Source: Bacteroidota bacterium (GTDB lineage Bacteria > Bacteroidota > Bacteroidia > Cytophagales > Cyclobacteriaceae). Taken from it: a stretch of 32,639 bases of DNA. The DNA is taken from assembly GCA_027592755.1 (NCBI GenBank), contig JAQCLE010000034.1, forward strand, positions 1-32,639, written 5' to 3'. Below the pieces are notes generated by a model that saw only the letters and a program-made list of their open reading frames with translations, did no database searches and was not told where the DNA came from. Below are positions 16,787 to 24,633 of this stretch, piece after piece (within the stretch, counting starts at the first letter, position 1; each line of letters opens with the position of its first letter). The position numbers were made by a program, and so were the translations under genes.

Positions 16787-17647
16787 TTAAAGGATTGCTA
16801 TCTTTTTCCCCATTTCGAGTATATGGTACCTTTCCTGCAGAGCTTTTGAAAGTCTCAATTTCACCTCATAGGGATAGGCATTGGTCCAGAATCTGTTTTC
16901 AGGGGTCACTTTGAAAGTGTTACGATGTTGTGGAAATATATACTTCGGCTCCAATGTATTGATTAATATCACTGAATTGTCAATGTAGGTGTTATGCTCA
17001 GTGGGCGAAAAGAATAAGACATCGATATCTTTCACAAAAAGTTGGTCTTCGAGCAGCACCGAATCACCCATTTGCAGAAATCGCTTTCCACCCATGGTAA
17101 TCACATATCCACAATCCTGCAGGTTGGCTTTGTAATACACGGCATAATTGGAATTGCCATGAATAGCCCTGATGGGTTCAATCTGTACATCTCCAATAGC
17201 AAAGGGTTTTCGAGGTTCTGCGATTCTGATCCGGTCTTCAGAAATTTTTGCTTCATTTCTTGCTGCTTCCAAACAACTGGCAGGCATAACAAATAAACAA
17301 TCCCCTTTTTCAAACAGAATTTTGGAGGTTTCCCGCTCAAAATGGTCACTGTGTTCGTGGGTAACAAAAGAAATGTCTATCTCCTTGGCAAGGTCAGCTG
17401 CTATTATTGGGGAAGGGATTTCTCTCGCTTTTGTTTCGAGGGCTAAATCGGTGCCAATAAGGGTATTATTTGATTTAACAAGCCAGCCATTATGCCCTAC
17501 CCACCATACAGCTATCCCATTATTATGGGCTCGAATTTCATCTAAAAGCTGACTGTCGATGCTGGATCTCATCCTGATGGCAGGTAACATCAATCCCATA
17601 GATAAAAAGAAAGAATTTTTAAAGAAATCGCGTCGTTTGATCTTCAC
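16787..17647 (-). CDS. Tat-exported metallo-beta-lactamase-fold hydrolase (UlaG-like)
   Basis: Predicted periplasmic metallo-hydrolase of 286 aa. The N-terminus carries a twin-arginine signal (KIKRRDFFKNSFFLSMG). The metal-binding signature THEHSDHF, the GDSVLLEDQLF loop and IFPQHRNTF near the end mark the MBL fold; WWVGHNGWLVKSN resembles UlaG-type lactonases. The start is GTG at 17647, since the codon just upstream is TAG in frame, closing a 7-codon ATG mini-frame (MAKTVKK). The gene stands first in an operon with the membrane acyltransferase, divergent from the SDR-ROK operon. A lactone or other cyclic ester is a reasonable guess for its substrate. Confidence 0.85.
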   Translation of the reverse strand: MKIKRRDFFKNSFFLSMGLMLPAIRMRSSIDSQLLDEIRAHNNGIAVWWVGHNGWLVKSNNTLIGTDLALETKAREIPSPIIAADLAKEIDISFVTHEHSDHFERETSKILFEKGDCLFVMPASCLEAARNEAKISEDRIRIAEPRKPFAIGDVQIEPIRAIHGNSNYAVYYKANLQDCGYVITMGGKRFLQMGDSVLLEDQLFVKDIDVLFFSPTEHNTYIDNSVILINTLEPKYIFPQHRNTFKVTPENRFWTNAYPYEVKLRLSKALQERYHILEMGKKIAIL

Positions 17648-17772
17648 CTACTTTTTTACTGTTTTAGCCATCACTTCTATCAAGATAGGCATATTATGTG
17701 AAATCAGGAAAATGGTTTTAAGTGTTTGAGCCTTGAACTCCAAAATGATCAATTGTAAGGTTGGCAATATGA

Positions 17773-17834
17773 GCAACTTCCTGCAACTTTAACTTTGCTG
17801 GCAAAGTGGACCATGACATTATCATATATTTTTG
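17773..17834 (+). promoter_or_regulatory. candidate operator and -7 element of the SDR-ROK-SIS operon
   Basis: ACTTTGC-TG-GCAAAGT (17792-17807) is a perfect palindrome with 7-base arms. Just upstream gcaactt occurs twice, at 17773-17779 and 17783-17789, spaced by one helical turn. TATTTTTG (17827-17834) fits TAnnTTTG, but its nearest upstream TTG (in the palindrome) is 29 bases away, too far for a normal -33. A LacI- or GntR-type regulator is possible; none is encoded nearby. The remainder of 17648-17887 has no gene. Confidence 0.45.
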
Positions 17835-17887
17835 ATAAAAAATAAAAGTGGTAATCAAAACATGACAACATTTAGAGAAAGAGTTCA

Positions 17888-18676
17888 ATGTTAACCGGTA
17901 AAAACATACTGATCGTAGGGGGTACTACAGGGTTGGGCCTGTCGGCGGCATTGGCTTTTGTGAAACAGGAAGCCAAAGTGTTGGTTACAGGAAGAAATCA
18001 CGAGTCCTGTACCCGAGCCCAGGAACAGCTGGGTGAACATGGATTTGCAATGAATAGTGATGCCACAGTTGAAGGCTCAGCTGAGGAGGCTATTGAGATG
18101 TGTTTGAAGAAATGGGGTGTATTACACGGTCTTTACCATGTAGCGGGTGGCAGTGGTCGCAAATTAGGTGACGGGGCATTGCATGAAATGACGCTGGAAG
18201 GGTGGCATGAAACACTGGAATTAAATCTTACTTCCAGTATGCTTTCCAACAGGGCTGTGATAAAAACATTTCTAAAACAAAAACAGGGAGGAGCGATCCT
18301 CAATATGGGTTCGGTCCTGGGGTTTGCTCCATCACCAATATATTTTGGTACGATTGCCTATGCCACTGCCAAGTCTGCCATTATTGGTTTGAGTAAGTCG
18401 TTGGCATCGTGTTATGCTAAGGATAACATCAGGGTTAATGTTATTGCTCCGGCGCTGGTAGAAACTCCAATGGCTCAGCGGGCAGCTCAGGATGTTAACA
18501 TCCAAAAGTTCATCAATACCAAACAACCCCTGGATGGTGGTAGAATTGGGCATCCAAAGGACCTTGACGGAGCTGCTTCGTTGCTGTTGTCGGACCAGGG
18601 AAAATTTATAACAGGCCAGGTGTTGACAGTTGATGGTGGTTGGAGTACCAGTGAGGGACAATATTCGGCTTCATGA
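17888..18676 (+). CDS. short-chain dehydrogenase/reductase of the sugar operon
   Basis: Cytoplasmic SDR of 262 aa, first gene of a five-gene operon. Motifs: VGGTTGLGLS for the dinucleotide, a HVAGGSG version of the usual NNAG, the catalytic serine in NMGSVLGF, YATAK for the Tyr-x-x-x-Lys pair, and the C-terminal GKFITGQVLTVDGGWS typical of classical SDRs that oxidise sugar or acid alcohols. Its stop overlaps the ROK kinase start by 4 bases (ATGA). A sugar, sugar acid or polyol substrate is suggested by its company; the exact one cannot be read. Confidence 0.9.
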   Translation: MLTGKNILIVGGTTGLGLSAALAFVKQEAKVLVTGRNHESCTRAQEQLGEHGFAMNSDATVEGSAEEAIEMCLKKWGVLHGLYHVAGGSGRKLGDGALHEMTLEGWHETLELNLTSSMLSNRAVIKTFLKQKQGGAILNMGSVLGFAPSPIYFGTIAYATAKSAIIGLSKSLASCYAKDNIRVNVIAPALVETPMAQRAAQDVNIQKFINTKQPLDGGRIGHPKDLDGAASLLLSDQGKFITGQVLTVDGGWSTSEGQYSAS

Positions 18677-19566
18677 AAGGAATTAACATCGGAATTGACA
18701 TTGGAGGTACCAACATTAAGGGTGTTCTGATTATTGAGGATAAAGTTCAATATAGATCAACGCGCAAGACTCGAGATGGTCAGGAGGACTGGCAAATGGG
18801 GGTAAAGGAAGTTCTTGGTGAATTGAAGAAACAATCAAACAAACCAATAGCCAGTGTGGGTATATCTGCGCCAGGAATTGCCAATTCCGGGAACAAGACT
18901 ATAGCCTTTATGCCAGGGCGGCTTCAGGGATTAGAAAATTTTGATTGGTCAGAATTTTTGAAACACGAAGTTCATGTATTGAATGATGCCCACGCTGCAC
19001 TTTGGGCAGAAGCCATGTGGGGGATTGGTAAGGGAGTGCTCAACATTGCAATGCTGACCCTCGGTACTGGAGTTGGAGGTGGACTATTACTCAATGGTCA
19101 ATTGCATCAGGGTTTCCTTCAGCGAGCTGGTCATTTAGGCCATATTGCCATTGATACTACCAGTGAAAAAGCTGATAATACGGGCATCGTTGGAAGTTTG
19201 GAAGAAGCAATTGGAGAAGCAACGATAGAATTGCGGTCTGTTGGACGTTTCTCCTCTTCGAGTGATTTGGTTGAAGAATTCCAAAGAGGTGATACCTTGG
19301 CAACTTATGTTTGGCTTACATCTATGCGTAAACTTGCACTGGGAATTGTATCTCTTTGCAATGCATTTAGCCCTGAGTTGATAATACTTGGTGGGGGCAT
19401 CGCAAAAGCAGGCGATCATTTATTACGGCCTTTAGCTTCATTTTTAGAGCTTTATGAATGGAGGCCTGGTGGACAGGCAACACCAGTTAAACTGGCACAA
19501 TTTGTAGATTATGCAGGTGCCATCGGATCGGCACTATTTGCTCGGGGAAAATCCGAAAATACCTAA
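18673..19566 (+). CDS. ROK-family sugar kinase lacking the zinc cysteines
   Basis: ATP-dependent kinase of a hexose or amino sugar, 297 aa. The ATP-phosphate motif is GIDIGGTNIKGVL at the N-terminus, the catalytic aspartate is in VLNDAHAALWAE, and LTLGTGVGGGLLLNG is the second ATP motif. GHLGHIAID keeps the metal-site histidine. The following region, where most ROK proteins have CxCGxxGCxE, reads DNTGIVGSLEE and has no cysteine, so it cannot form the usual zinc site. Coupled to the SDR by a 4-base overlap and followed after 39 bases by the SIS gene. The pair kinase-SIS points to phosphorylation followed by isomerisation of a sugar phosphate. Confidence 0.9.
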   Translation: MKGINIGIDIGGTNIKGVLIIEDKVQYRSTRKTRDGQEDWQMGVKEVLGELKKQSNKPIASVGISAPGIANSGNKTIAFMPGRLQGLENFDWSEFLKHEVHVLNDAHAALWAEAMWGIGKGVLNIAMLTLGTGVGGGLLLNGQLHQGFLQRAGHLGHIAIDTTSEKADNTGIVGSLEEAIGEATIELRSVGRFSSSSDLVEEFQRGDTLATYVWLTSMRKLALGIVSLCNAFSPELIILGGGIAKAGDHLLRPLASFLELYEWRPGGQATPVKLAQFVDYAGAIGSALFARGKSENT

Positions 19567-19605
19567 ACAAGGTTTCATGCAAACCAAAACTCATAAACAT
19601 ATCTC

Positions 19606-20385
19606 ATGTCCGTAATCAACGATTATCTTGACAAATGCCACCAGCTCGTTGATGTTGTGGCGAGGCAAAAAGAGCAAATAGAAGTAGCAGCCACCTGGTT
19701 CGCCGATTCAATTTTGGCAGGTCGTATGGTACAGGTCTTCGGCTCAGGGCACAGTCGTATCATGGTGGAGGAAATGTGGCCTCGTTATGGTTCTTTTCCG
19801 GGATTTAATCCAATTGTAGAGTTGTCTCTGACCTTCCATAATTTGGTGGTAGGAGCCAATGGTCAAAGACAAGCAATGTTTTTGGAAAATGTATCGGGTT
19901 TGGCGGAGCGCATCCTTCGCAATTTTGAAATTACAAAACAGGACAGCGCACTGGTGATTTCTTCCAGTGGTTGTAATGTTGTGCCGATAGAGGTCGCTGA
20001 ATTGTTTCAGAAAAAAGGAATCAAAGTGGTTGCTTTGGTAACCAGTGAACACCTGCGGAAATCAAAAAGTAAAAGAGAAGATGGTAAGAAGTTGACGGAT
20101 TTTTCTGACCTGATTTTAGACACAGGAGCACCAGTAGGGGATGCAATGATAAAGATTCCGGGATTGGATACTGCGGTATCGCCCGGCTCAACAGTAGGAG
20201 GGGCTATGATTATTAATTGTATTAAGGCGGAGGTGGCTCGTTTGCTTACTGATGCTGGTGAGCCTCCCAAAGTTTTGAGTGGATCCGCAGTTGTTGGAGA
20301 AGAACGAGCGAAGGCGCTTTTTGAAAGCGCCTATGATGAACATGCCCGTCGTTTGGCTAAATTGTATCAAAATATAGGAAAGTAA
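19606..20385 (+). CDS. SIS-domain sugar-phosphate-binding protein (UPF0309-like isomerase)
   Basis: Sugar isomerase (SIS) fold protein of 259 aa, cytoplasmic. VQVFGSGHSRIMVEEMWPRYG is the first phosphate-binding loop, SALVISSSGCNVVPIEVAE the second, and VALVTSEHLRKSKSK the third strand. The GSGHS loop and the long C-terminal helix fit the UPF0309/sugar isomerase domain group, often found with ROK kinases in amino-sugar loci. Likely an aldose-ketose isomerase or related lyase on a phosphosugar made by the kinase before it. ATG at 19606 is the natural start. Exact reaction unknown. Confidence 0.88.
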   Translation: MSVINDYLDKCHQLVDVVARQKEQIEVAATWFADSILAGRMVQVFGSGHSRIMVEEMWPRYGSFPGFNPIVELSLTFHNLVVGANGQRQAMFLENVSGLAERILRNFEITKQDSALVISSSGCNVVPIEVAELFQKKGIKVVALVTSEHLRKSKSKREDGKKLTDFSDLILDTGAPVGDAMIKIPGLDTAVSPGSTVGGAMIINCIKAEVARLLTDAGEPPKVLSGSAVVGEERAKALFESAYDEHARRLAKLYQNIGK

Positions 20386-20434
20386 ATTCCTGGATAATGA
20401 ATCCTGTTATCAGCCATAGAATGAATAGAACATT

Positions 20435-21463
20435 ATGAAAGACCATCCCATTCGAACCACCGTCATAGGTAGTTATCCTTTCCCTGCCTGGCTTGAATTT
20501 GCTTCCCAAAATTTGGATCAATTTGGGAGCGCGGATATTGATGAAATGATTGACGACGCAGTGATTGGGGCCATTCATGATCAGGTATCATCAGGCCTTG
20601 ATGTAATTACTGATGGTGAACAAACCCGGCTGGATTTCAATTTGTCGTTTTACGGGTTTATACAGGGAATTGAGCGAGAATCAGTATCACTACGTCGATG
20701 GGGTCCGCCAGCGCACGACCAACGTGGCAAACACAAAATCCTGGGAGATTTAGTTGCTCCCCAGGGATTGGGCGCAGTGGTAGAGTTTCAAAGGTTACAA
20801 CGACTTTCACCAACTGGTCCGGTACTAAAGGCAAGTATACCCGGTCCTTTCACGCTAAGTGGACGGCTTCTTCCAAATAAACAATACGTTGATCGGTATG
20901 CGATTACCGAGGCAATACTTCCGATGGTTCGGAAGGAACTTGAAGACCTGGTAGCAGCCGGTTGCCTGGAGATAACCGTAGATGAACCCTCCATGAGTTG
21001 TTATGCCTATAAAGAAGATACTAAAAGGTTCGTTGATATTTTTAATCGCACCATTGAACCGATCGTTGGTCAATGCCGCTTGTCTACCCATCTTTGCTTT
21101 GGTAATTTCAAAGGCCATCCGGTCGGATATCGCCGTATTGCCCCCATGCTTCCCGATTTCCTGGAATTCAAAGTGGATGAAGTGCATGTGGAAATGGCCA
21201 ACCGGGAGTTTGCCGAGATTGAATTGATCAGTGAGTTTGCCAAAAGGATGGATGTGGCTGTAGGCGTCATTGATGTTAAAAGCTATTATATTGAATCGGT
21301 GGAGGATGTAACCTCCCGAATTCAAAAGTGTTTGGAGTACATCTCAGCTGATCAATTGTCAGTAGCCCCTGATTGTGGCCTCAGTCAGACTGCCCGCTGG
21401 GCAGCTAAAAAGAAGCTGGTCAATATGGTGGCCGGAGCAAAAAAGGTGCGTGAAAAACTTTAA
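20435..21463 (+). CDS. short MetE-like zinc methyltransferase (cobalamin-independent methionine synthase family)
   Basis: Homologue of the C-terminal catalytic half of MetE, 342 aa, without the N-terminal half of full MetE (about 750 aa). The zinc set is complete: H219 and C221 in STHLCFGNF, E253 in VHVEMANRE and C314 in APDCGLSQT; the E-to-C spacing of 61 equals that of MetE. This predicts transfer of a methyl group to a zinc-bound thiol. Core-MetE proteins make methionine in some lineages, but a gene inside a sugar operon suggests another methyl donor or thiol acceptor. It sits 49 bases after the SIS gene and 27 before the metallo-hydrolase. Confidence 0.88.
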   Translation: MKDHPIRTTVIGSYPFPAWLEFASQNLDQFGSADIDEMIDDAVIGAIHDQVSSGLDVITDGEQTRLDFNLSFYGFIQGIERESVSLRRWGPPAHDQRGKHKILGDLVAPQGLGAVVEFQRLQRLSPTGPVLKASIPGPFTLSGRLLPNKQYVDRYAITEAILPMVRKELEDLVAAGCLEITVDEPSMSCYAYKEDTKRFVDIFNRTIEPIVGQCRLSTHLCFGNFKGHPVGYRRIAPMLPDFLEFKVDEVHVEMANREFAEIELISEFAKRMDVAVGVIDVKSYYIESVEDVTSRIQKCLEYISADQLSVAPDCGLSQTARWAAKKKLVNMVAGAKKVREKL

Positions 21464-21490
21464 AAGCATATTAAATCAATTATTTATTAA

Positions 21491-22342
21491 ATGATCGCCG
21501 CTTATTTAAAAGGTAATGCTTTATTGGAAAGCATAAAGAGCGTTAAAAGGGATAGTGACCGATTTCACTTATGGTGGCTGGGCCAAAGCGGATTTCTGAT
21601 ACATTGGCAGGGTCAGTATTTACTATTGGATCCTTACCTCTCCGATTCGTTAACCCTCAAATACGCATCCACCGAAAAGCCACACATTCGGATGACGGAA
21701 CTAGTTCTTGATCCTTCAAGCCTCGATTTTATTGATGTGGTCACTTCAAGCCACAATCATACCGACCATTTGGATGCAGATACGCTCAAGCCTTTGATGA
21801 AAGTAAACCCCAAAATGAAGTTTATCATTCCTGAAGCCAATCGGGATTTTGTTACTCAACGATTACAATGCGATCGGGATTATCCCATGGGTTTGAACGA
21901 AAAGGAAAAGGTTTCGACAGGTCATTTCACTTTTCATGGCATACCTGCCGCTCACAACCTTTTGGAAAGGAATTCAAAAAGTCAATGTCTCTATATGGGC
22001 TATGTGGTGGAATTTGGGCCATGGAAAATATATCACAGTGGGGACACGCTTTGGTACGATGGGATGGAAGACATTCTGAAACCCTTTGGTGTTGACGTTG
22101 CCATACTCCCGATTAACGGCAATAAACCCGAACGGAAAGTGGCTGGGAATTTAGATGTTGATGAAGCGGCTCGTTTGGGTCATGAGATAGGAGCAAGGAT
22201 GGTAATTCCCTGTCACTATGATATGTTTACTTTTAACACGGCAGATCCGGCGGAATTCGCGAGGGTGGCAATTCAAATGCACCAGCCCTTCCACATACTG
22301 CAATGCGGCGAATCCTGGAATTCTGATCTTCTACCAGATTAG
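21491..22342 (+). CDS. UlaG-like metallo-beta-lactamase-fold hydrolase
   Basis: Cytoplasmic metallo-hydrolase of 283 aa with no signal peptide, last gene of the plus-strand operon. Signature SSHNHTDHLD binds the metals; WWLGQSGFLIHWQGQYLLLDP and IYHSGDTLWYDGM, then VIPCHYDMF, are the other standard MBL positions. This arrangement resembles UlaG, the L-ascorbate-6-phosphate lactonase, so opening of a sugar lactone (phosphate) is the most likely type of reaction. It is related to the exported protein at 16787-17647, giving one MBL hydrolase on each side of the membrane. Its stop overlaps the enolase stop by 4 bases. Confidence 0.87.
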   Translation: MIAAYLKGNALLESIKSVKRDSDRFHLWWLGQSGFLIHWQGQYLLLDPYLSDSLTLKYASTEKPHIRMTELVLDPSSLDFIDVVTSSHNHTDHLDADTLKPLMKVNPKMKFIIPEANRDFVTQRLQCDRDYPMGLNEKEKVSTGHFTFHGIPAAHNLLERNSKSQCLYMGYVVEFGPWKIYHSGDTLWYDGMEDILKPFGVDVAILPINGNKPERKVAGNLDVDEAARLGHEIGARMVIPCHYDMFTFNTADPAEFARVAIQMHQPFHILQCGESWNSDLLPD

Positions 22343-23601
22343 TTTGGCCAATTGATAACTGGAAGACCAATTTCCTTTTCTATCTCTAAGAGTCTGTTGT
22401 ACTTCGCCAACCGCTCTGATTGGGTGATTGAGCCAATCTTGATCTGATCTCCCTGCCAACCCACCGCAAGATCTGCAAGCCAATTATCTTCTGTTTCACC
22501 ACTTCTGGCACTAATGGTTACCTTCCATCCAGCACCTCGGGCCAGCTGAAGTGCCTCCAAGGCCTCCGTTAATGTGCCTATTTGATTGACCTTCAGCAAT
22601 AGTGCATTAGCAGCACCTAGTTTGGAAGCCCTCCTAATTCTCGCCGGATTAGTACAAAGTAAATCGTCACCAAGCACGAGACACTTGCTGCTGATCCTTT
22701 GTTTCAGGGTCGGCCAGAATTGCCAGTCTTCTTCATAAAGACCGTCTTCGATACTTACAATCGGATATTGTGAAACCCAGTCTGAAAGGAGATCGATCAT
22801 TCCTTCACTATCCAAAACCTGATCACCGAGGTGGTAATTTCCATTGTTGTAGAAATGACTCGAGGCTACATCCAGCGCTAGCATCACATCCCTTCCCGGG
22901 ACAAATCCTGCATTCTCGATTGATTGGAGTGCATCATCAAACATTTCCTTTAAGCTGCTAAAAGGTGGTGCTAATCCGCCTTCATCTGCGGTAAGTGCCC
23001 TGGTGCCATATTTTTTAAGGGACAACTCAGCTGCAGCTTGATACACACGATAAGTACAATCGAGAGATGACATGATGGTCTGCTGTGTAGGTACTAATAA
23101 CAGATCCTGAATGGGTACCTGGCCACCCGCGTGCTTTCCTCCGCTGAACAGGTTAATGGTAGGCCTGGGCAAATGTTTTATTGGTTTGTCGGCCAGGTTT
23201 GAGAAATACTGATAAAGCGGTTGATCGTTGTTTTTTGCAGCAACTCTTGCAAAGGAAATCGAAATAGCAAGTAGGGCATTGGCTCCTAATCGAGATTTAT
23301 TCGGTGTTCCATCCAATTCAATTAGAAGCTTGTCAAGCTCATTCTGAGTTTTAATTTCTTTTCCTTTTAATGCATCATTTATTTCGACATTGATGTTATT
23401 GACCGCTTTCAGGCAACCCATGCCATTGAAACGTTTCTCTTGGTCACGTAATTCATGCGCCTCTGCTTTTCCGGTAGATGCTCCGGAAGGAACTGATGCT
23501 GCGCCGATTAATCCGGAATCCAATTCACAATAAGCTTTGACAGTAGGCCTCCCTCTGCTATCCAATATTTCAAGCGCACTTACTTTCCTAATCCTTTGCA
23601 T
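22339..23601 (-). CDS. enolase paralogue, last gene of the dehydrogenase operon
   Basis: Enolase-fold protein of 420 aa. I start at ATG 23601 (MQRIRKVSALEILDSRG); an earlier in-frame ATG at 23634 lies inside the kinase gene and adds an atypical leader. Kept from enolase: SGASTG, the loop histidine (SGGKHAGG), the glutamates of ADEGG and SIEDG, D of LGDDL, K of LLLKVNQIG and the SGETED segment. Changed: the histidine before RSGETED (yeast His373) is A365, and NGGxHAxNxxxIQE is FSGGKHAGGQVPIQD. Phosphate-binding Arg-Ser remains. This is probably not the glycolytic enzyme but a dehydratase for a 2-phospho-acid made by the kinase, whose gene overlaps by 14 bases. Plain enolase activity cannot be excluded. 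Confidence 0.87.
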   Translation of the reverse strand: MQRIRKVSALEILDSRGRPTVKAYCELDSGLIGAASVPSGASTGKAEAHELRDQEKRFNGMGCLKAVNNINVEINDALKGKEIKTQNELDKLLIELDGTPNKSRLGANALLAISISFARVAAKNNDQPLYQYFSNLADKPIKHLPRPTINLFSGGKHAGGQVPIQDLLLVPTQQTIMSSLDCTYRVYQAAAELSLKKYGTRALTADEGGLAPPFSSLKEMFDDALQSIENAGFVPGRDVMLALDVASSHFYNNGNYHLGDQVLDSEGMIDLLSDWVSQYPIVSIEDGLYEEDWQFWPTLKQRISSKCLVLGDDLLCTNPARIRRASKLGAANALLLKVNQIGTLTEALEALQLARGAGWKVTISARSGETEDNWLADLAVGWQGDQIKIGSITQSERLAKYNRLLEIEKEIGLPVINWPN

Positions 23602-24616
23602 TGAATAAATCGTTAATCTTCTCCGTAAATTCATTGATCGTTTGAGGTGTATTTTGGATCATTTCCATACAAACTTTCTGCTGCCTGATTCGCTGGTCTG
23701 ATGTCAGATATTCCAATTGGGAAAGCCCGCACACCCTTGCCAGCAAGCAGGCAATTGTGTGTCTGACAACCCGGAATTCACGATCTTTTCCCAGGTCACC
23801 GAAAATTGATTGATAAGCTTCAAAGAAACTGATTGCACCTGCAATAAATGCCTTGCGAAAATCCGGGCGATGATTGGCTTTGCTTAAAAGGTGACAGATG
23901 AAAAAGCCGAGATCAAAAGTGCCGTCACCAAAATGGAGCACTTCATGATCAAGCAGAATTAACTCATTATCTTTCATCAATAAGTTCTTTGGACTGAAAT
24001 CCCCATGCACCAAAGTAAATTGATCTTCAAATGTTTCTGAGATCAGGTCTTTTAAAAAGCTTTCAGTTTCCGGAATTGCCTTGATCGTTTCGAGGTAATA
24101 AGGTTCAATTCGCAATGTTTGGAAAAACTGGTTATCCTGAAATAACACTGGTATCTCATTGGGGTTACGACTGGCCTGCAGTTGAATACTGCCCAGCAAT
24201 TTACCCGCACTGGAAAAACAGGTTGAATTTGAAGGATCATCAGTCAGTAGCAACGTTTTGACATTAATAAATGGCGGCTGAATTGCCTCCATTGCCAGTA
24301 GGTAATGGGACTGGTCCTCAAATATCAGCTTAGGAACGGCGTCAACGGGCGCATATTTCTCAAACCATCGCATTGCTTCGGCTTCCCAAAATATCCTTTC
24401 AGGAGCGCTAAACCAGTCTTCCTCAACTCTAAGTTTATATAATGCTTGTTTTAGAACCCATGAAATCCCATCATCAAACTTGAGAAGTACCACCCGATTT
24501 GACACACCTCCCTTTAATATCGATGCATTGACTTTTACTGTATCGTCTATCCAGTCATTCTGATACAGATAGCCGATCAGGCCTGGGATTACTTCAATAT
24601 TTAGTTGATATTTCAA
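23588..24616 (-). CDS. APH-fold small-molecule kinase resembling methylthioribose kinase
   Basis: Protein-kinase-like (APH/choline kinase) phosphotransferase of 342 aa, cytoplasmic. The N-lobe GGVSNRVVLL loop and the WVLKQALYKLRVEEDW segment followed by ERIFWEAEAMRWFEKY resemble methylthioribose kinase. The catalytic loop is VHGDFSPKNLL with base D206, and the metal-binding aspartate is in LLDHEVLHFGDG. Substrates of this group carry a free hydroxyl: sugars, amino alcohols, hydroxy acids. No methylthioribose pathway genes (mtnA, mtnB, mtnD) are visible. Overlap with the enolase paralogue suggests it makes that enzyme's substrate. Confidence 0.87.
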   Translation of the reverse strand: MKYQLNIEVIPGLIGYLYQNDWIDDTVKVNASILKGGVSNRVVLLKFDDGISWVLKQALYKLRVEEDWFSAPERIFWEAEAMRWFEKYAPVDAVPKLIFEDQSHYLLAMEAIQPPFINVKTLLLTDDPSNSTCFSSAGKLLGSIQLQASRNPNEIPVLFQDNQFFQTLRIEPYYLETIKAIPETESFLKDLISETFEDQFTLVHGDFSPKNLLMKDNELILLDHEVLHFGDGTFDLGFFICHLLSKANHRPDFRKAFIAGAISFFEAYQSIFGDLGKDREFRVVRHTIACLLARVCGLSQLEYLTSDQRIRQQKVCMEMIQNTPQTINEFTEKINDLFNAKD

Positions 24617-24633
24617 ATGTCGATGATTGAATA

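Noticed and set aside
12099-20385. Sialic acid catabolic operon (sialidase, ROK, SIS, NagX-like)
   Set aside because: The sialidase is broken and lies 5 kb from the ROK-SIS operon. No NanA lyase, ManNAc-6-P epimerase, NagA or NagB is visible.
23588-24616. Methylthioribose kinase of the methionine salvage pathway
   Set aside because: Sequence resembles MtnK, but no mtnA, mtnB, mtnC/W or mtnD partner is present and the coupled gene is an enolase paralogue.
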